Assembly (NCBI RefSeq): GCF_900635775.1
Contig: NZ_LR134167.1
Span: 336,001 to 400,000 of the forward strand
DNA: 64,000 nt
Source of the DNA: Avibacterium volantium
GTDB taxonomy: Bacteria > Pseudomonadota > Gammaproteobacteria > Enterobacterales > Pasteurellaceae
Direction: 5' to 3'
Part shown: positions 45,776-55,823 of the stretch, piece by piece
Layout: every line of letters starts with the position of its first letter
How positions within the stretch are numbered: position 1 is the stretch's first letter
The notes under the pieces: model-generated
Seen by the model: only the letters and a program-made list of their open reading frames with translations
Database searches by the model: none
Told to the model about the DNA's origin: nothing
Position numbers and translations under genes: made by a program

Positions 45776-48367
45776 CTATCCGCGTTGCATTTTCTTTAAT
45801 TGATATAAATAAGAAAGCGCTTGTTTCGGGCTCATTTCATCAGGATCAAAGTTTTCAATCATCTGCCAAAGCGCATCTTTCTGCTCATTTTCTTCCATTA
45901 ACAACAGCTCTCCTTGTCCTTGCTGTTGCATTGCATCTACATTTAACTGATTGTTTTGTTGGGAGAATTTTTCTAACTGCGCCAGTTTTTGTTTGGCGAG
46001 TTTAATCACCGATTGCGGAACGCCTGCCAATGCCGCCACCGCCAAACCGTAACTTTTACTTGCCGCGCCTTCTTGCACCGCGTGCATAAAGGCGATGGTG
46101 TCGTTATGCTCCACCGCATCTAAATGCACGTTGGCAATGCCTTTTAACTGCTCAGGCAAAACGGTCAGCTCAAAATAATGCGTAGCAAATAAGGTCAGCG
46201 ATCGTACTTTTTGCGCAAGCCATTCTGCACAAGCCCAAGCAAGGGAAAGTCCGTCATAGGTGGACGTGCCGCGCCCAATTTCATCAATAAGCACTAAGCT
46301 GTTTGCGCTGGCTTGATGCAAAATATTCGCCATTTCCGTCATTTCGACCATAAAGGTTGAGCGCCCTGAAGCCAGATCATCTGATGCGCCAATACGCGTG
46401 AAAATGCGATCGATCGGGCCGAGCATAGCTCTTTCTGCTGGCACAAAAGATCCCATATAGGCCATTAGCGTGATCAATGCAGTTTGACGCATATAGGTGC
46501 TTTTTCCCCCCATATTCGGGCCAGTTATGATCAATAAATGACGATCTGCACTCAGTTTGACTGGGTTGGCAATAAACGGATTTTTGGACACTTGTTCCAC
46601 CACAGGGTGGCGACCATTTTGAATATCCACGCCAATTTCATCGCTAAAGGTTGGCGCAACATAGTTCAGGGTTTCTGCCCGTTCCGCTAAGTTGGTTAGC
46701 ACATCTAATTCTGCCAAAGCAAGGCTTGCCAGCTGTAATGCACCTAAGTGCGGTAATAATTCATCGAAAATTTCTTCATAAAGTTGCTTTTCCAGCGTAA
46801 GCGCCGCGCCTTTGGCTTTCAGCACTTTATCTTCATAGGTTTTTAATTCAGGAATAATGTAACGTTCCGCATTTTTGAGCGTTTGACGACGAACATAGTG
46901 AATAGGCGCTTTATGTACTTGCCCTTGGGGAATTTGAATATAATAGCCGTGTACCGCATTAAAACCAATTTTTAGGGTGTCAATGCCGGTGCTTTGTCGC
47001 TCCCGTTGTTCCAAATCCTCCAAATAACGGGTTGCGCCATCAGACAGCGAACGCCATTCATCAAGCTCGGCGTTAAAGCCTTCCGCAATCACGCCGCCAT
47101 CACGAATCAATAAAGGCGGATTTTCAATAATCGCGCGTTCTAATAGATCTAATTGCGCTGAAAAATCGGCAATTTGTTGAGAAAATGCAGCAAATTGCGG
47201 ACAATGTTGTTGATTAAGATAATCTTGAATCGCAGGAATTTGCGCGAGCGCGGTGCGTAAACGGGTGAGATCCCGTGGACGCGCTGAACGCAATGCCACG
47301 CGCGCTAAAATCCGTTCCATATCCCCCACTTGTTGCAAGTGCGGTTGAAATTCTGCCACTAAATCCTGTTGCAAAATTTGACTGATGGTTTGTTGGCGTA
47401 AGGTTAATTTTTCACGATCGCGAATCGGTTGGTGAATCCAACGTTTCAGCAAACGACTCCCCATTGGGGTAACACATTTGTCTAGCACGGAAGCAAGGGT
47501 ATGCTCTGTGCCACCTGTTAAATTTTGGGTGAGTTCTAAATTCCGTCTTGTGGCGGCATCTAATTGAATATTCTCATTATTTTGTACCAAACTGATGCTT
47601 TGAATATGGGGCAACGCGGTGCGCTGAGTTTCCTTGGCATATTGTAACAAACATCCCGCAGCGCAAAGCCCAAGGGGGGATTTTTCTACCCCAAAGGCGC
47701 GTAAATCTTGCGTACCAAATTGACGATTAAGCTGCTCAATGGCAGTTTTTAATTCAAATTCCCAAATGGGACGGCGGCGTAATCCCTTTGCATTTTCAAT
47801 TAAATAACGATCTTCAAAATCTTCACAATAAAGTAATTCCACAGGCTGAATGCGCTGTAATTCCGCTTGCAAACTCTCTTTGCTAGCAGGCTCACTCAAC
47901 TGAAAACGCCCCGATGCCATATCCAAAGTTGCCAAGCCAAATTTGTCTTTTTCCTGATAAACCGCAGCAATCAAATTATCCTGACGTTCAGGCAACAAGG
48001 CTTCATCACTGATTGTTCCGGGGGTAACAATGCGCACAATTTGGCGTTCCACCGGCCCTTTTGCCGTGGCAGGATCGCCCACTTGCTCGCAAATCGCCAC
48101 ACTTTCGCCAAGCTGAACTAATTTCGCTAAATAGCCCTCCACCGCGTGATAGGGCACACCCGCCATAGGAATAGGCTGCCCTGCCGACTGCCCACGTTTG
48201 GTCAAGGAAATATCCAACAATGCCGCCGCTTTTTTTGCATCATCATAAAATAATTCATAAAAATCCCCCATTCGATAAAACAGCAAAATCTCAGGATTTT
48301 CTGCTTTCAATCGAAGGTACTGCTGCATCATTGGGGTGTGTTGGCTATTTTTATCGTCTAAGTTCAT
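45776..48367 (-). CDS. mutS: DNA mismatch repair protein MutS
   Basis: 863 residues. The mismatch-binding Phe-x-Glu is in [13 protein letters not shown] near the N-terminus; the ATPase has Walker [28 protein letters not shown] and the helix-turn-helix end with the C-terminal dimer segment. The gene is intact. An IS1016-like element sits 66 bases upstream of its start codon and may have altered its promoter. Two uptake sequences are inside. Confidence 0.97.
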   Translation of the reverse strand: MNLDDKNSQHTPMMQQYLRLKAENPEILLFYRMGDFYELFYDDAKKAAALLDISLTKRGQSAGQPIPMAGVPYHAVEGYLAKLVQLGESVAICEQVGDPATAKGPVERQIVRIVTPGTISDEALLPERQDNLIAAVYQEKDKFGLATLDMASGRFQLSEPASKESLQAELQRIQPVELLYCEDFEDRYLIENAKGLRRRPIWEFELKTAIEQLNRQFGTQDLRAFGVEKSPLGLCAAGCLLQYAKETQRTALPHIQSISLVQNNENIQLDAATRRNLELTQNLTGGTEHTLASVLDKCVTPMGSRLLKRWIHQPIRDREKLTLRQQTISQILQQDLVAEFQPHLQQVGDMERILARVALRSARPRDLTRLRTALAQIPAIQDYLNQQHCPQFAAFSQQIADFSAQLDLLERAIIENPPLLIRDGGVIAEGFNAELDEWRSLSDGATRYLEDLEQRERQSTGIDTLKIGFNAVHGYYIQIPQGQVHKAPIHYVRRQTLKNAERYIIPELKTYEDKVLKAKGAALTLEKQLYEEIFDELLPHLGALQLASLALAELDVLTNLAERAETLNYVAPTFSDEIGVDIQNGRHPVVEQVSKNPFIANPVKLSADRHLLIITGPNMGGKSTYMRQTALITLMAYMGSFVPAERAMLGPIDRIFTRIGASDDLASGRSTFMVEMTEMANILHQASANSLVLIDEIGRGTSTYDGLSLAWACAEWLAQKVRSLTLFATHYFELTVLPEQLKGIANVHLDAVEHNDTIAFMHAVQEGAASKSYGLAVAALAGVPQSVIKLAKQKLAQLEKFSQQNNQLNVDAMQQQGQGELLLMEENEQKDALWQMIENFDPDEMSPKQALSYLYQLKKMQRG

Positions 48368-48433
48368 TGTACTACCTAAACAGTTTTTTTGATTTATAGT
48401 GTTTCATTAGGAAATAATTTTAGCTTAAAAATA

Positions 48434-49147
48434 GGGGCTGTAGTAGATTAGCCCTAAATTTCACACCATTTTCGCAATATTTTTAACTGCTCTTTTGGTG
48501 TCCCAAAGTTAAACCGAAATTCACATTCCTTCAAGAATAAGGGAAAGTTTTTTTCGGTTAATTCCATTATATTTTCGCAGTATCCGCTTCGCCTGATTCC
48601 AAAAATTTTCAATGCCATTAATATGATTTTGTTTCACCGCAAATAGCTCGGAATGATTGATTCGTTCGTGGTGAAATTCACTCACATCAAGCGCATCATA
48701 ACTGCGATAAGTGTCCGTATAAACCCAGCTATCAGGCTTGATTTTTCTTTTAATAACAGGGAGTAATGTTTCACTCTTGGTGTTTTCAACCACAACAGTA
48801 AATACCTTTCCTTGTCGTTTTAGTCACCCAAAAACAGCAACTTTTCCAGCCGCTCCTCGTCCTCGTTTTCCCTTTCGATGACCACCAAAATAGCTTTCGT
48901 CTAGTTCAATTTCCCCCTCAAAAATCTCGTTAACTTCAAGGGATAAATGATAGCCAATCACAAGCCTGATTTTATGGTAGAACAAAGCGGCTGTATTCGG
49001 TTGAATATCTAGCAAATTTGCTGCCGTTCTTGCAGTAACTTCTGCGACAAAAAACTCAAGCAGTTTTTTCTGTATAGATTTCTTTAATTTACAATATGTT
49101 ATCTTCATTTTTGTAGTATAGCATTGTTGCTAATCTACTACAGCCCC
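48434..49147 (-). mobile_element. IS1016-like insertion sequence (IS1595 family), copy 2
   Basis: A 714-base element with the same 19-base terminal inverted repeats as copy 1, flanked by an 8-base duplication TAAAAATA (48426-48433 and 49148-49155). It is in inverted orientation to copy 1 and carries the same internal TGA and the same seven-A frameshift site. It is three bases longer because it keeps a codon that copy 1 has lost. Confidence 0.94.
48454..49108 (-). pseudogene. IS1016-like transposase, interrupted by a stop codon and a frameshift
   Basis: Same structure as copy 1: an N-terminal 94-codon frame ending in TGA, an in-frame continuation, then a frame change at a run of seven A residues (minus strand) before the normal C-terminus. 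Compared with copy 1 it has an extra Ile codon in LLPVIKRKIKPD. The visible DDE-type motifs (ELDESYFGG, YTDTYRSY, GIENFWNQ) are intact. Confidence 0.88.
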
Positions 49148-49265
49148 TAAAAATATGGTGTTATTTATATTTATTTTAGGTTGTATTTAATAAAAAAGCT
49201 ATTGATGGTTGTAATGAAAGCGGTGGGAGATGTATAGAATATTCTTGATATAACTCAAGTTAGGC

Positions 49266-49298
49266 GAAAATAATGGGGTATTGAACAACCCCATTATT
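49266..49298 (-). terminator. Terminator of the porin-autotransporter-chondroitinase block
   Basis: Stem AATAATGGGGT / ACCCCATTATT with an 8-base loop and an A-run on the left (a T-tract on the minus strand), just after the lyase stop. Confidence 0.8.
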
Positions 49299-49313
49299 TA
49301 TTTCTGGGTATTT

Positions 49314-52300
49314 TTATTTATATAATAAAATCTCTTCAGGAATACCAAAGAAACTGCTGAATACCAGTTCTGTCGTTGAACCTGAAGCTTTCACTTTTAC
49401 TTTAGGATTAGCTTGTTTAACTTTCCAAACGCCATTAAGCGTTACTTTCACTGCCAATGGTTTTGGACGTTTTTCATTAACGATATTTAAGTTAGTGGTA
49501 ACGCCACTTACCACGAGTGCATCACCATCTTGCTTAGTCATCACAATAGCTGGCATATTCGCTGATTTCACTAAATCATCTTCAATATTGCCTGATTTAT
49601 AGAACGCATAACCATTTACCTGTGAGAGTCTATCTTTGACGATATGTGCATTACTTTGTGCAGAAAACTCATAAGGTTTATTACCGCTCTTAAGTTGCGA
49701 TGCAAGATTTTGCATTTTGCTTGGTGTTGCATCAAGAATCACTAAGTATTCGTAGCCTGCATTATTTCCTTGTTGACTGTGATCTAACCACGCAGAACTA
49801 AATACACCTTGTGTTTCTTTACGCGCCATTCCAACATAACGCTTATCTGGCTCACCTTGAATGGATTTTTGTTTCTGTTTTACCACATAGCCTTGTGGTG
49901 CATTCGTGATTAAATAACCATTGCCATCACCATCAATGAGCCAATCTCCCGTTTTAAAGCTTAATGGGCTTGAACTACTTACTGTTTTGCCGTTAAGTAA
50001 TGCATTGCCACTACTATCACTTGATAACTGGAATAACGTGGTTTCTACGTCTTTGTTATTATTACTGCTACGAATATCTGTACCGACCATAATTAAATGA
50101 TCATCGGCAGCAAGAACGGTTTTCTTCGCAGTAAATTTTGAATCAAAGTTCGTCATTCCAGAAGGTGACAATAAAAGCGATGCCATCATTCCGTATTTCT
50201 GTTGTAAAGAAGATGTTCCATTATAAGGCGTTTCTCCTCGCAACATTAAGGTATGCGTAACTGGGCTATTAAGCTTATCAAAAGGTAGGTGGATCGCGGT
50301 TATCCCTGGTAAACGGTTCCAATCCCACCCTGCTTCCACAAAACCTTGTTCACTTGGTTTTTTATGCGAAAGAATTTGCGCAGAGCCATTACTTTGATAA
50401 CGTCCATAACGGTTTTCTTCAAAATAAATTTCTGATGACCATACATTGCTGTTATAAGTCTTCAACGTAACCATTTTGTCATTAAAACGGTGAATACCAA
50501 ATGCCCCACCATTAAATGCCCAGAAACCTTGTGGCAATTTCGCAGGTGCAATTTCTTGCTTAAATATTGCCGCACTTTGTTTCGCTGTTTTACCTGCAAG
50601 AGTCAAGTAAATACCTGCTAATTCTGTATCTACCTTACCTTTATTGGCTAATGCTAACCAGCGGTATGAGTCTGCAATAGAATTTAGAGATTCGGTGGCA
50701 AATGGGTGACGTCCACTAATGCTAATCCCTGTATTTGGGTTACTATAAATCCAAGCTGAAACGAGGGCTTTTTTCAGATTATGATAAGCCTCATCTTTTA
50801 CAGCAAAAGCTGTACCACTGAATAAATAAGCTAATCCAGCCGTATTTGGAAATGCTGGGAAAGCATACCCTGGATAATGTCCATTATGACGCCAAGCCGT
50901 ACCATCTGCACGCAAGCCATCTTTTGAACCTGGTACATTTTGAGAAAGTGAACCACTAATATAATTTGCAAAAGAGGCAACCAAACGACCACGTTCTTTT
51001 GCATCTGTTTCTAAAAATAGTAAGGCTAAATGTTGACGAGCAAGTGTATTATAATAGTCCAAGTTAGAGCTATCAGGCGTTAATACCATATCAAAACTGT
51101 CTTTAAACTCTCTTGCATACCATAATAAAGCATCATAGATGGTTTTCTGTAAATTTGCTTGTGCCAAAACATCACGCATTAAAAATGCGGATAAATACCA
51201 CCAACGTGAGCTGTATCCCCAGTGGTGAGTGGTGATTAATCCACTTCCTTTATAGAATCCTTGATCAATCAAATGCTCAGTTAAGAGAATATACATATTC
51301 GCCAGCTGCTGACGTTCCGCATTATTGCGTGTTTTATTGTAAGCACGGCTAATGTTGTACATTAAGGTAGAATAATCTGCTAAATCAATATATTCATCGA
51401 AAAGCTTTTTATCCTCTGGCTTCATATGTCCCATTTGATAGCGATTTTTTTGCTTACCGGTAAGAACGTGTCGTCCAGTAATCACACCATCTGCACTCTT
51501 ACGAATAGTAAAACTATCAAACTTTTGTTTTAAGTCTTTAAAGTTAATGTTTTCTTTAAAACGTGGATCGGCTTCATAAAGCAAGAAGTCTTTAAAACGC
51601 GTTTCAACCGTATTTAGATCTTGCTGTAATTGCGCGGCAGAAACTTTTGGTAAAGGGCTATATTTATAGCGTACTTCCGGTTCAGTAATGCGTGTTTTAA
51701 CGTGATAATCTGACCATTGATAACGGAAATCATCGACCGACAACATAATGTGATCGATAAAAAATCGTCCTTTTTTCACCGCTCTTGGAGCCATAAAACG
51801 AATAGAATCAATCTTGCTACCAATTCCGCGAGAAATAGAAAGCGCAGGACCATCACCGCCTCCATCTTGCGTTCCACCAGAAACGCGAGAGCCTGCCATT
51901 TCACGGTATTCCATATCATTATTTAATGATACTCCCACTGCACGCCAACCTTTAAAATCTAATTTAACGCGCAAGCCTGCATCACCATTATTATAAGCTG
52001 TTACCCCTTGTCCCAAATCAACGATCAAATAATCATCAATTGGCGTTTCATTATAAATAAAAAAGGAAAATAATGGTGTAGAACCTCTTCCCCAAGCTTC
52101 TCTGGATTCTGCATCACTAGGAACATAATAATCACGATGAAAAACAATGCTACTGCCCGCAGTCCAATTCCATTCTAAAGAGGTTTTCCCTGTAATAGAA
52201 CGAAGATCAGTTAAGGAAAGCTCGCTGCCTTTACTCACGGTAAAATCTTTAAGCACCGCGCTATTTACGAAAGGCTCAATCTTAGCCTGCATAATATTGT

Positions 52301-52397
52301 TGGGATCACGCGTTTCACTTGCCAAGCTACTACCTGCCATAAAAGTGGCAGATAGGGCAAGTAATGAAACGTTAAGTTTTTTCATTTTACCTGACAT
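49314..52397 (-). CDS. Chondroitin sulfate ABC lyase (polysaccharide lyase family 8)
   Basis: A 1027-residue secreted lyase that eliminatively cleaves chondroitin and dermatan sulfate, and usually hyaluronan. It resembles Proteus vulgaris chondroitinase ABC along its whole length as far as I can recall that sequence. The catalytic residues correspond with a constant offset: His504 in TAWRHNGHYPGY, Tyr511 in the same segment, Arg563 in SGRHPF, and the Glu in WSSEIY (about 656). A signal peptide ends at SLA (about residue 26). Layout: N-terminal jelly-roll carbohydrate domain, helical catalytic domain (about 240-600), C-terminal beta domains. AAGGAG seven bases before the first ATG supports the start. 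It is 11 bases downstream of the autotransporter gene and probably cotranscribed with it. No sulfatase, glucuronyl hydrolase or sugar transporter lies nearby. Confidence 0.93.
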   Translation of the reverse strand: MSGKMKKLNVSLLALSATFMAGSSLASETRDPNNIMQAKIEPFVNSAVLKDFTVSKGSELSLTDLRSITGKTSLEWNWTAGSSIVFHRDYYVPSDAESREAWGRGSTPLFSFFIYNETPIDDYLIVDLGQGVTAYNNGDAGLRVKLDFKGWRAVGVSLNNDMEYREMAGSRVSGGTQDGGGDGPALSISRGIGSKIDSIRFMAPRAVKKGRFFIDHIMLSVDDFRYQWSDYHVKTRITEPEVRYKYSPLPKVSAAQLQQDLNTVETRFKDFLLYEADPRFKENINFKDLKQKFDSFTIRKSADGVITGRHVLTGKQKNRYQMGHMKPEDKKLFDEYIDLADYSTLMYNISRAYNKTRNNAERQQLANMYILLTEHLIDQGFYKGSGLITTHHWGYSSRWWYLSAFLMRDVLAQANLQKTIYDALLWYAREFKDSFDMVLTPDSSNLDYYNTLARQHLALLFLETDAKERGRLVASFANYISGSLSQNVPGSKDGLRADGTAWRHNGHYPGYAFPAFPNTAGLAYLFSGTAFAVKDEAYHNLKKALVSAWIYSNPNTGISISGRHPFATESLNSIADSYRWLALANKGKVDTELAGIYLTLAGKTAKQSAAIFKQEIAPAKLPQGFWAFNGGAFGIHRFNDKMVTLKTYNSNVWSSEIYFEENRYGRYQSNGSAQILSHKKPSEQGFVEAGWDWNRLPGITAIHLPFDKLNSPVTHTLMLRGETPYNGTSSLQQKYGMMASLLLSPSGMTNFDSKFTAKKTVLAADDHLIMVGTDIRSSNNNKDVETTLFQLSSDSSGNALLNGKTVSSSSPLSFKTGDWLIDGDGNGYLITNAPQGYVVKQKQKSIQGEPDKRYVGMARKETQGVFSSAWLDHSQQGNNAGYEYLVILDATPSKMQNLASQLKSGNKPYEFSAQSNAHIVKDRLSQVNGYAFYKSGNIEDDLVKSANMPAIVMTKQDGDALVVSGVTTNLNIVNEKRPKPLAVKVTLNGVWKVKQANPKVKVKASGSTTELVFSSFFGIPEEILLYK

Positions 52398-52408
52398 TGC
52401 CCGACTCC

Positions 52409-55400
52409 TTAGAATGTATTGCTTAAACCAAAACCAACCACAGTTTCTTTGTAATTGCCGAATTTGTTGTATGACAATGAACCAGATATGTTCAAGTTTT
52501 CAGTAATGTCTAAACGTGCATTTAACTTCGTTGAGAATTGGTTACCCGTGATATTGTTCACGTTGAAATCATAACCAGTTGTCGCACTATCACTTGCTAA
52601 GCGGTAACTCATTGTTGCATCAGAACCACCCATTTGTTTGTAATATTGCAAATCTAGGCTTGGTACAAATTTACCAATGGCAAGGTCAAAGCGTTTCCAT
52701 AATGAAATACCACCACCAATATGTTGGGCGCTATATTTTTGCGTGTCTGCTGATAAAGCAAATGGCGAACCCGTTTCTTCCCAACCCTCATTATTAAACC
52801 ATTGTTGTTTTAGGCTTAAGAACGGACGTAATCCCACGCCCTTAACTTCAGTATCAATACCACCAGTGAGCTGATAACCAAATTGGAAACCTGAGTAATC
52901 ACCCGTTGCGGTAGTATTACCAATTTGACGAGTGCTATCTACAGAGTAAGTTCCTCCCAGTAAGTTTGCTTCAGCGAAATAAAGATCACCTTTCCACTCA
53001 ACATAAGGCATAAAGATAAATTGGGTTACTTTTTTATCAATATCAGAACGTTCAGAAGCAAGTGAGCTACGATTCACGCCAGCAGAGAAACCGATTAATG
53101 CTTCATCATTAATCTGACGATCCATACCAAAATGAACCCCATAACGATTCAATTTATACTCACCGCTGTCTTTACCGCGTCCAAGTGAAGTGGTTGCCCA
53201 TAAATTCCAGCCATCTTCACGTTCATAGCTTGGTAACTGATGGCGATAAGCTAAGGTGCGTTGCTCAATATGGCTACGCATTTGCTCACCCCACACCCAA
53301 GCGGCAGTAATGTCTGAGGCGCTAAGGTCAGGCATCATTTGGTTTGCTAAGCGTCTTGCTTGTTCATTAGTGCGAGCGGAACGAATAATTTGCTCTGCTT
53401 CGTTATCTGAACCATTAAATTTCTCATCCAAGATGTAACTTACAAAAGGTTGTTGATCTTCTGGCAATAATGAAACAAATGCATTACGGCTTGGGTCTCT
53501 TAAGAACTCAACAGCCCCCGCTTTATAACGAACAACGTATTGATTAGCCTGTGACTCTTTTTGCAACTCACCTGCTTTTTGGTTATAAACTTGCCAGCTA
53601 TCTGGCTCAGTATAAACCTTATCTTCTTTTTGTAATAAAGAATTACCTTGATTGTCTACCAGATCAATTTCTGTTTTATCCCCAACAGTTACACCATTGC
53701 CAGTACTAAATAAAGTATAATCTTTATCTGTAATATCCTGAGTGGTTACTCCTTCGGCAAATTGCACTAATAATTTCTGATTTGCTACATTTACCGAGCC
53801 GGCTTTTAACAATGGATTTGACGTTGCTTGATCTTCCACTGCTAAAGTTAATGTACTATCAGGATTTGCTGAACTAAAGGTAGCATTGCCTAAATCCACG
53901 CCAGAATTTGCTACATCAATCACCGCATCCCCTTTATTGGTCACAGCAATATAGTTTTTGCCCTCTATTTGAGCTTGAATATCTTTTGTTAAACGTGGTA
54001 CACCACCTGATGCCGTATTATCCAAGGTCAGCTCATAGATTTCGGCTTCATAATTTAATGAATAATCCTGTGCAGATAAGGTTAATGCCCCATTTTTATG
54101 GGTAGATACGATATTTTCTGCAAGAGTAGTCTCTTTAAGATCACTCAGTGATTGTCCATCTTTATCTAAAACTTTAATAGTAGCTAATCCTACTGTTGAA
54201 TTTTCAGCATCTGCTAAATCAAGTAATTTCACTTTATCAAAGCCCTGTAAAACAGAACCTGAAGTGTTTTCATCATAGGTGTAATTACCTAATTTTAAAG
54301 TAAGTGCGGTATTTTCAATGTTTGCTTTTGCCACTGAAAGCAAAGACTCAGAGAAACTCGCTGAAGTGTTTTGATCAACACCCGCTACATTAAGCACTAA
54401 AGTATTATCCGCTCCACCTGAGTTAAAAGTCAGATTGCCCCAATCGATTTTTCCACTGTTGGCAAGGGAAATTTCTAAATCACCAGTATTGTTGATACTT
54501 TTCAAACCGTTCACTGCATTAATTTCAGAAAGTACGGTGGAATCAATTTTAGCCGTATTACCTACATCCGCAACAATATCCAGACGAGAAGCTCCATCAT
54601 AAGTATAAGTTACTTTATAGGCATTACCCTCAACTTTAGATGTTATCGTACTACCATTTTTTACAAGGGTCATATATTGATGATTATTAAATGCTGTTGA
54701 TATCTCATCAATCTCTAATGAATTACCATTTTTATCAAACAATTTCACTGCATTTTCAGCCAGTGAAACAATTTCACCAGCAAATAGCGTAAAGGTGAGT
54801 TTATCTCTACCACTTAATGCCACTGCATTGTTATGAACATCAGCATCAGCCAAATCGGTAAATTTCACTTTCACTTCTTTGTTACGCACATCTGCTTTAG
54901 CAACCGTAACCAATGGGGCGACATTGGCAGTTTCTAAATTGGTTTCAAATGAAAGTTTAGAATCTGCAAGAGAAAGGAATTCAGCGGTGTTCCAATTATC
55001 ACCTTTTTGATCAGAAACGATCACTAAATTACCGTCTAAGTTACCAATTTCATTAATGCCTGTAATGCTATGCGAACGTAAACGGCTTTCTGCATTTGCA
55101 TCTTTTATGCCTTTGTACACATAAAGTCGAACGCCAAGTTTTTCTGAATTTTGGGATCTATTTTCGATAGGACTTGTAATCGGTTGAGCGCCTGTCACAC
55201 TTTTATAGGGGTTAACCTCAATATTTCCATCAATGCTCCCTCCCGAAACTTTAATAAATAATGGTCGGTTTCTACCTAGAGTTTTCTGTTCTTTTTTAAT
55301 TTTAATAGCATTTTCACTACCAACTATCTTACTCCCCTCTAATAAATAAATACCGTGGTTATTCTTAATATCATAACCAGCATAACCATTAAATTCTCCA

Positions 55401-55801
55401 TCAAACTCCAAGCCTATTTTACCGGATATCGTAACTGGCGTTAATGAAGCAGGTTTCAACCCACCATCTTTAGCACCAATAAATAAAGCTGAGCTGAGAT
55501 TAGTTGTATCATCCAATAATAAAGCAACTCCAGAGGAAGCCGTTAAATCATTTTTTACAAAAATACTTCCCTGATTTTGTTTAGAATTATTTTTTGTGAT
55601 TTCAACAGCATTACCTGATGAAACATTAATACAATCTCCCTGCGAAAGAATAACAATATTTGCTTTCTTTCCCTGATCAAATAACTTATTCTCATACGAC
55701 TTTGTTGTATCCAAACACGCAGCCTGAGCCGCAAAGCTTGCGCTATATAACGCCATTCCAACAAAAACAGAGAGCGGTAATAATTTCAAATTTTTCATCA
55801 T
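52409..55801 (-). CDS. Autotransporter with three-fold repeated passenger
   Basis: An 1130-residue type V secreted protein. It has a signal peptide (MKNLKLLPLSVFVGMALYSA, then ASFAAQA), a passenger of about 840 residues, and a C-terminal beta-barrel (from about residue 867, NLWATTSLGRG, to the terminal GFGLSNTF with the outer-membrane-insertion Phe). The passenger shows three related modules of about 185-190 residues beginning near 247, 432 and 622; each has a GD/GN opening, an NSG/GN strand segment, an A..V.N..L stretch and a D.NG.SL-type segment. No protease triad, RGD or Cys-rich part is seen. Role unknown (adhesin or GAG binding possible). One uptake sequence (54302-54310). AGGAGAATA precedes the start. 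Confidence 0.85.
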   Translation of the reverse strand: MMKNLKLLPLSVFVGMALYSASFAAQAACLDTTKSYENKLFDQGKKANIVILSQGDCINVSSGNAVEITKNNSKQNQGSIFVKNDLTASSGVALLLDDTTNLSSALFIGAKDGGLKPASLTPVTISGKIGLEFDGEFNGYAGYDIKNNHGIYLLEGSKIVGSENAIKIKKEQKTLGRNRPLFIKVSGGSIDGNIEVNPYKSVTGAQPITSPIENRSQNSEKLGVRLYVYKGIKDANAESRLRSHSITGINEIGNLDGNLVIVSDQKGDNWNTAEFLSLADSKLSFETNLETANVAPLVTVAKADVRNKEVKVKFTDLADADVHNNAVALSGRDKLTFTLFAGEIVSLAENAVKLFDKNGNSLEIDEISTAFNNHQYMTLVKNGSTITSKVEGNAYKVTYTYDGASRLDIVADVGNTAKIDSTVLSEINAVNGLKSINNTGDLEISLANSGKIDWGNLTFNSGGADNTLVLNVAGVDQNTSASFSESLLSVAKANIENTALTLKLGNYTYDENTSGSVLQGFDKVKLLDLADAENSTVGLATIKVLDKDGQSLSDLKETTLAENIVSTHKNGALTLSAQDYSLNYEAEIYELTLDNTASGGVPRLTKDIQAQIEGKNYIAVTNKGDAVIDVANSGVDLGNATFSSANPDSTLTLAVEDQATSNPLLKAGSVNVANQKLLVQFAEGVTTQDITDKDYTLFSTGNGVTVGDKTEIDLVDNQGNSLLQKEDKVYTEPDSWQVYNQKAGELQKESQANQYVVRYKAGAVEFLRDPSRNAFVSLLPEDQQPFVSYILDEKFNGSDNEAEQIIRSARTNEQARRLANQMMPDLSASDITAAWVWGEQMRSHIEQRTLAYRHQLPSYEREDGWNLWATTSLGRGKDSGEYKLNRYGVHFGMDRQINDEALIGFSAGVNRSSLASERSDIDKKVTQFIFMPYVEWKGDLYFAEANLLGGTYSVDSTRQIGNTTATGDYSGFQFGYQLTGGIDTEVKGVGLRPFLSLKQQWFNNEGWEETGSPFALSADTQKYSAQHIGGGISLWKRFDLAIGKFVPSLDLQYYKQMGGSDATMSYRLASDSATTGYDFNVNNITGNQFSTKLNARLDITENLNISGSLSYNKFGNYKETVVGFGLSNTF

Positions 55802-55823
55802 TATTCTCCTATGGTTTCCCTAA

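Noticed and set aside
52409..55801. IgA-protease-type or SPATE autotransporter
   Set aside because: No GDSGS-type serine protease motif or catalytic triad in the passenger; the repeats are of a different kind.
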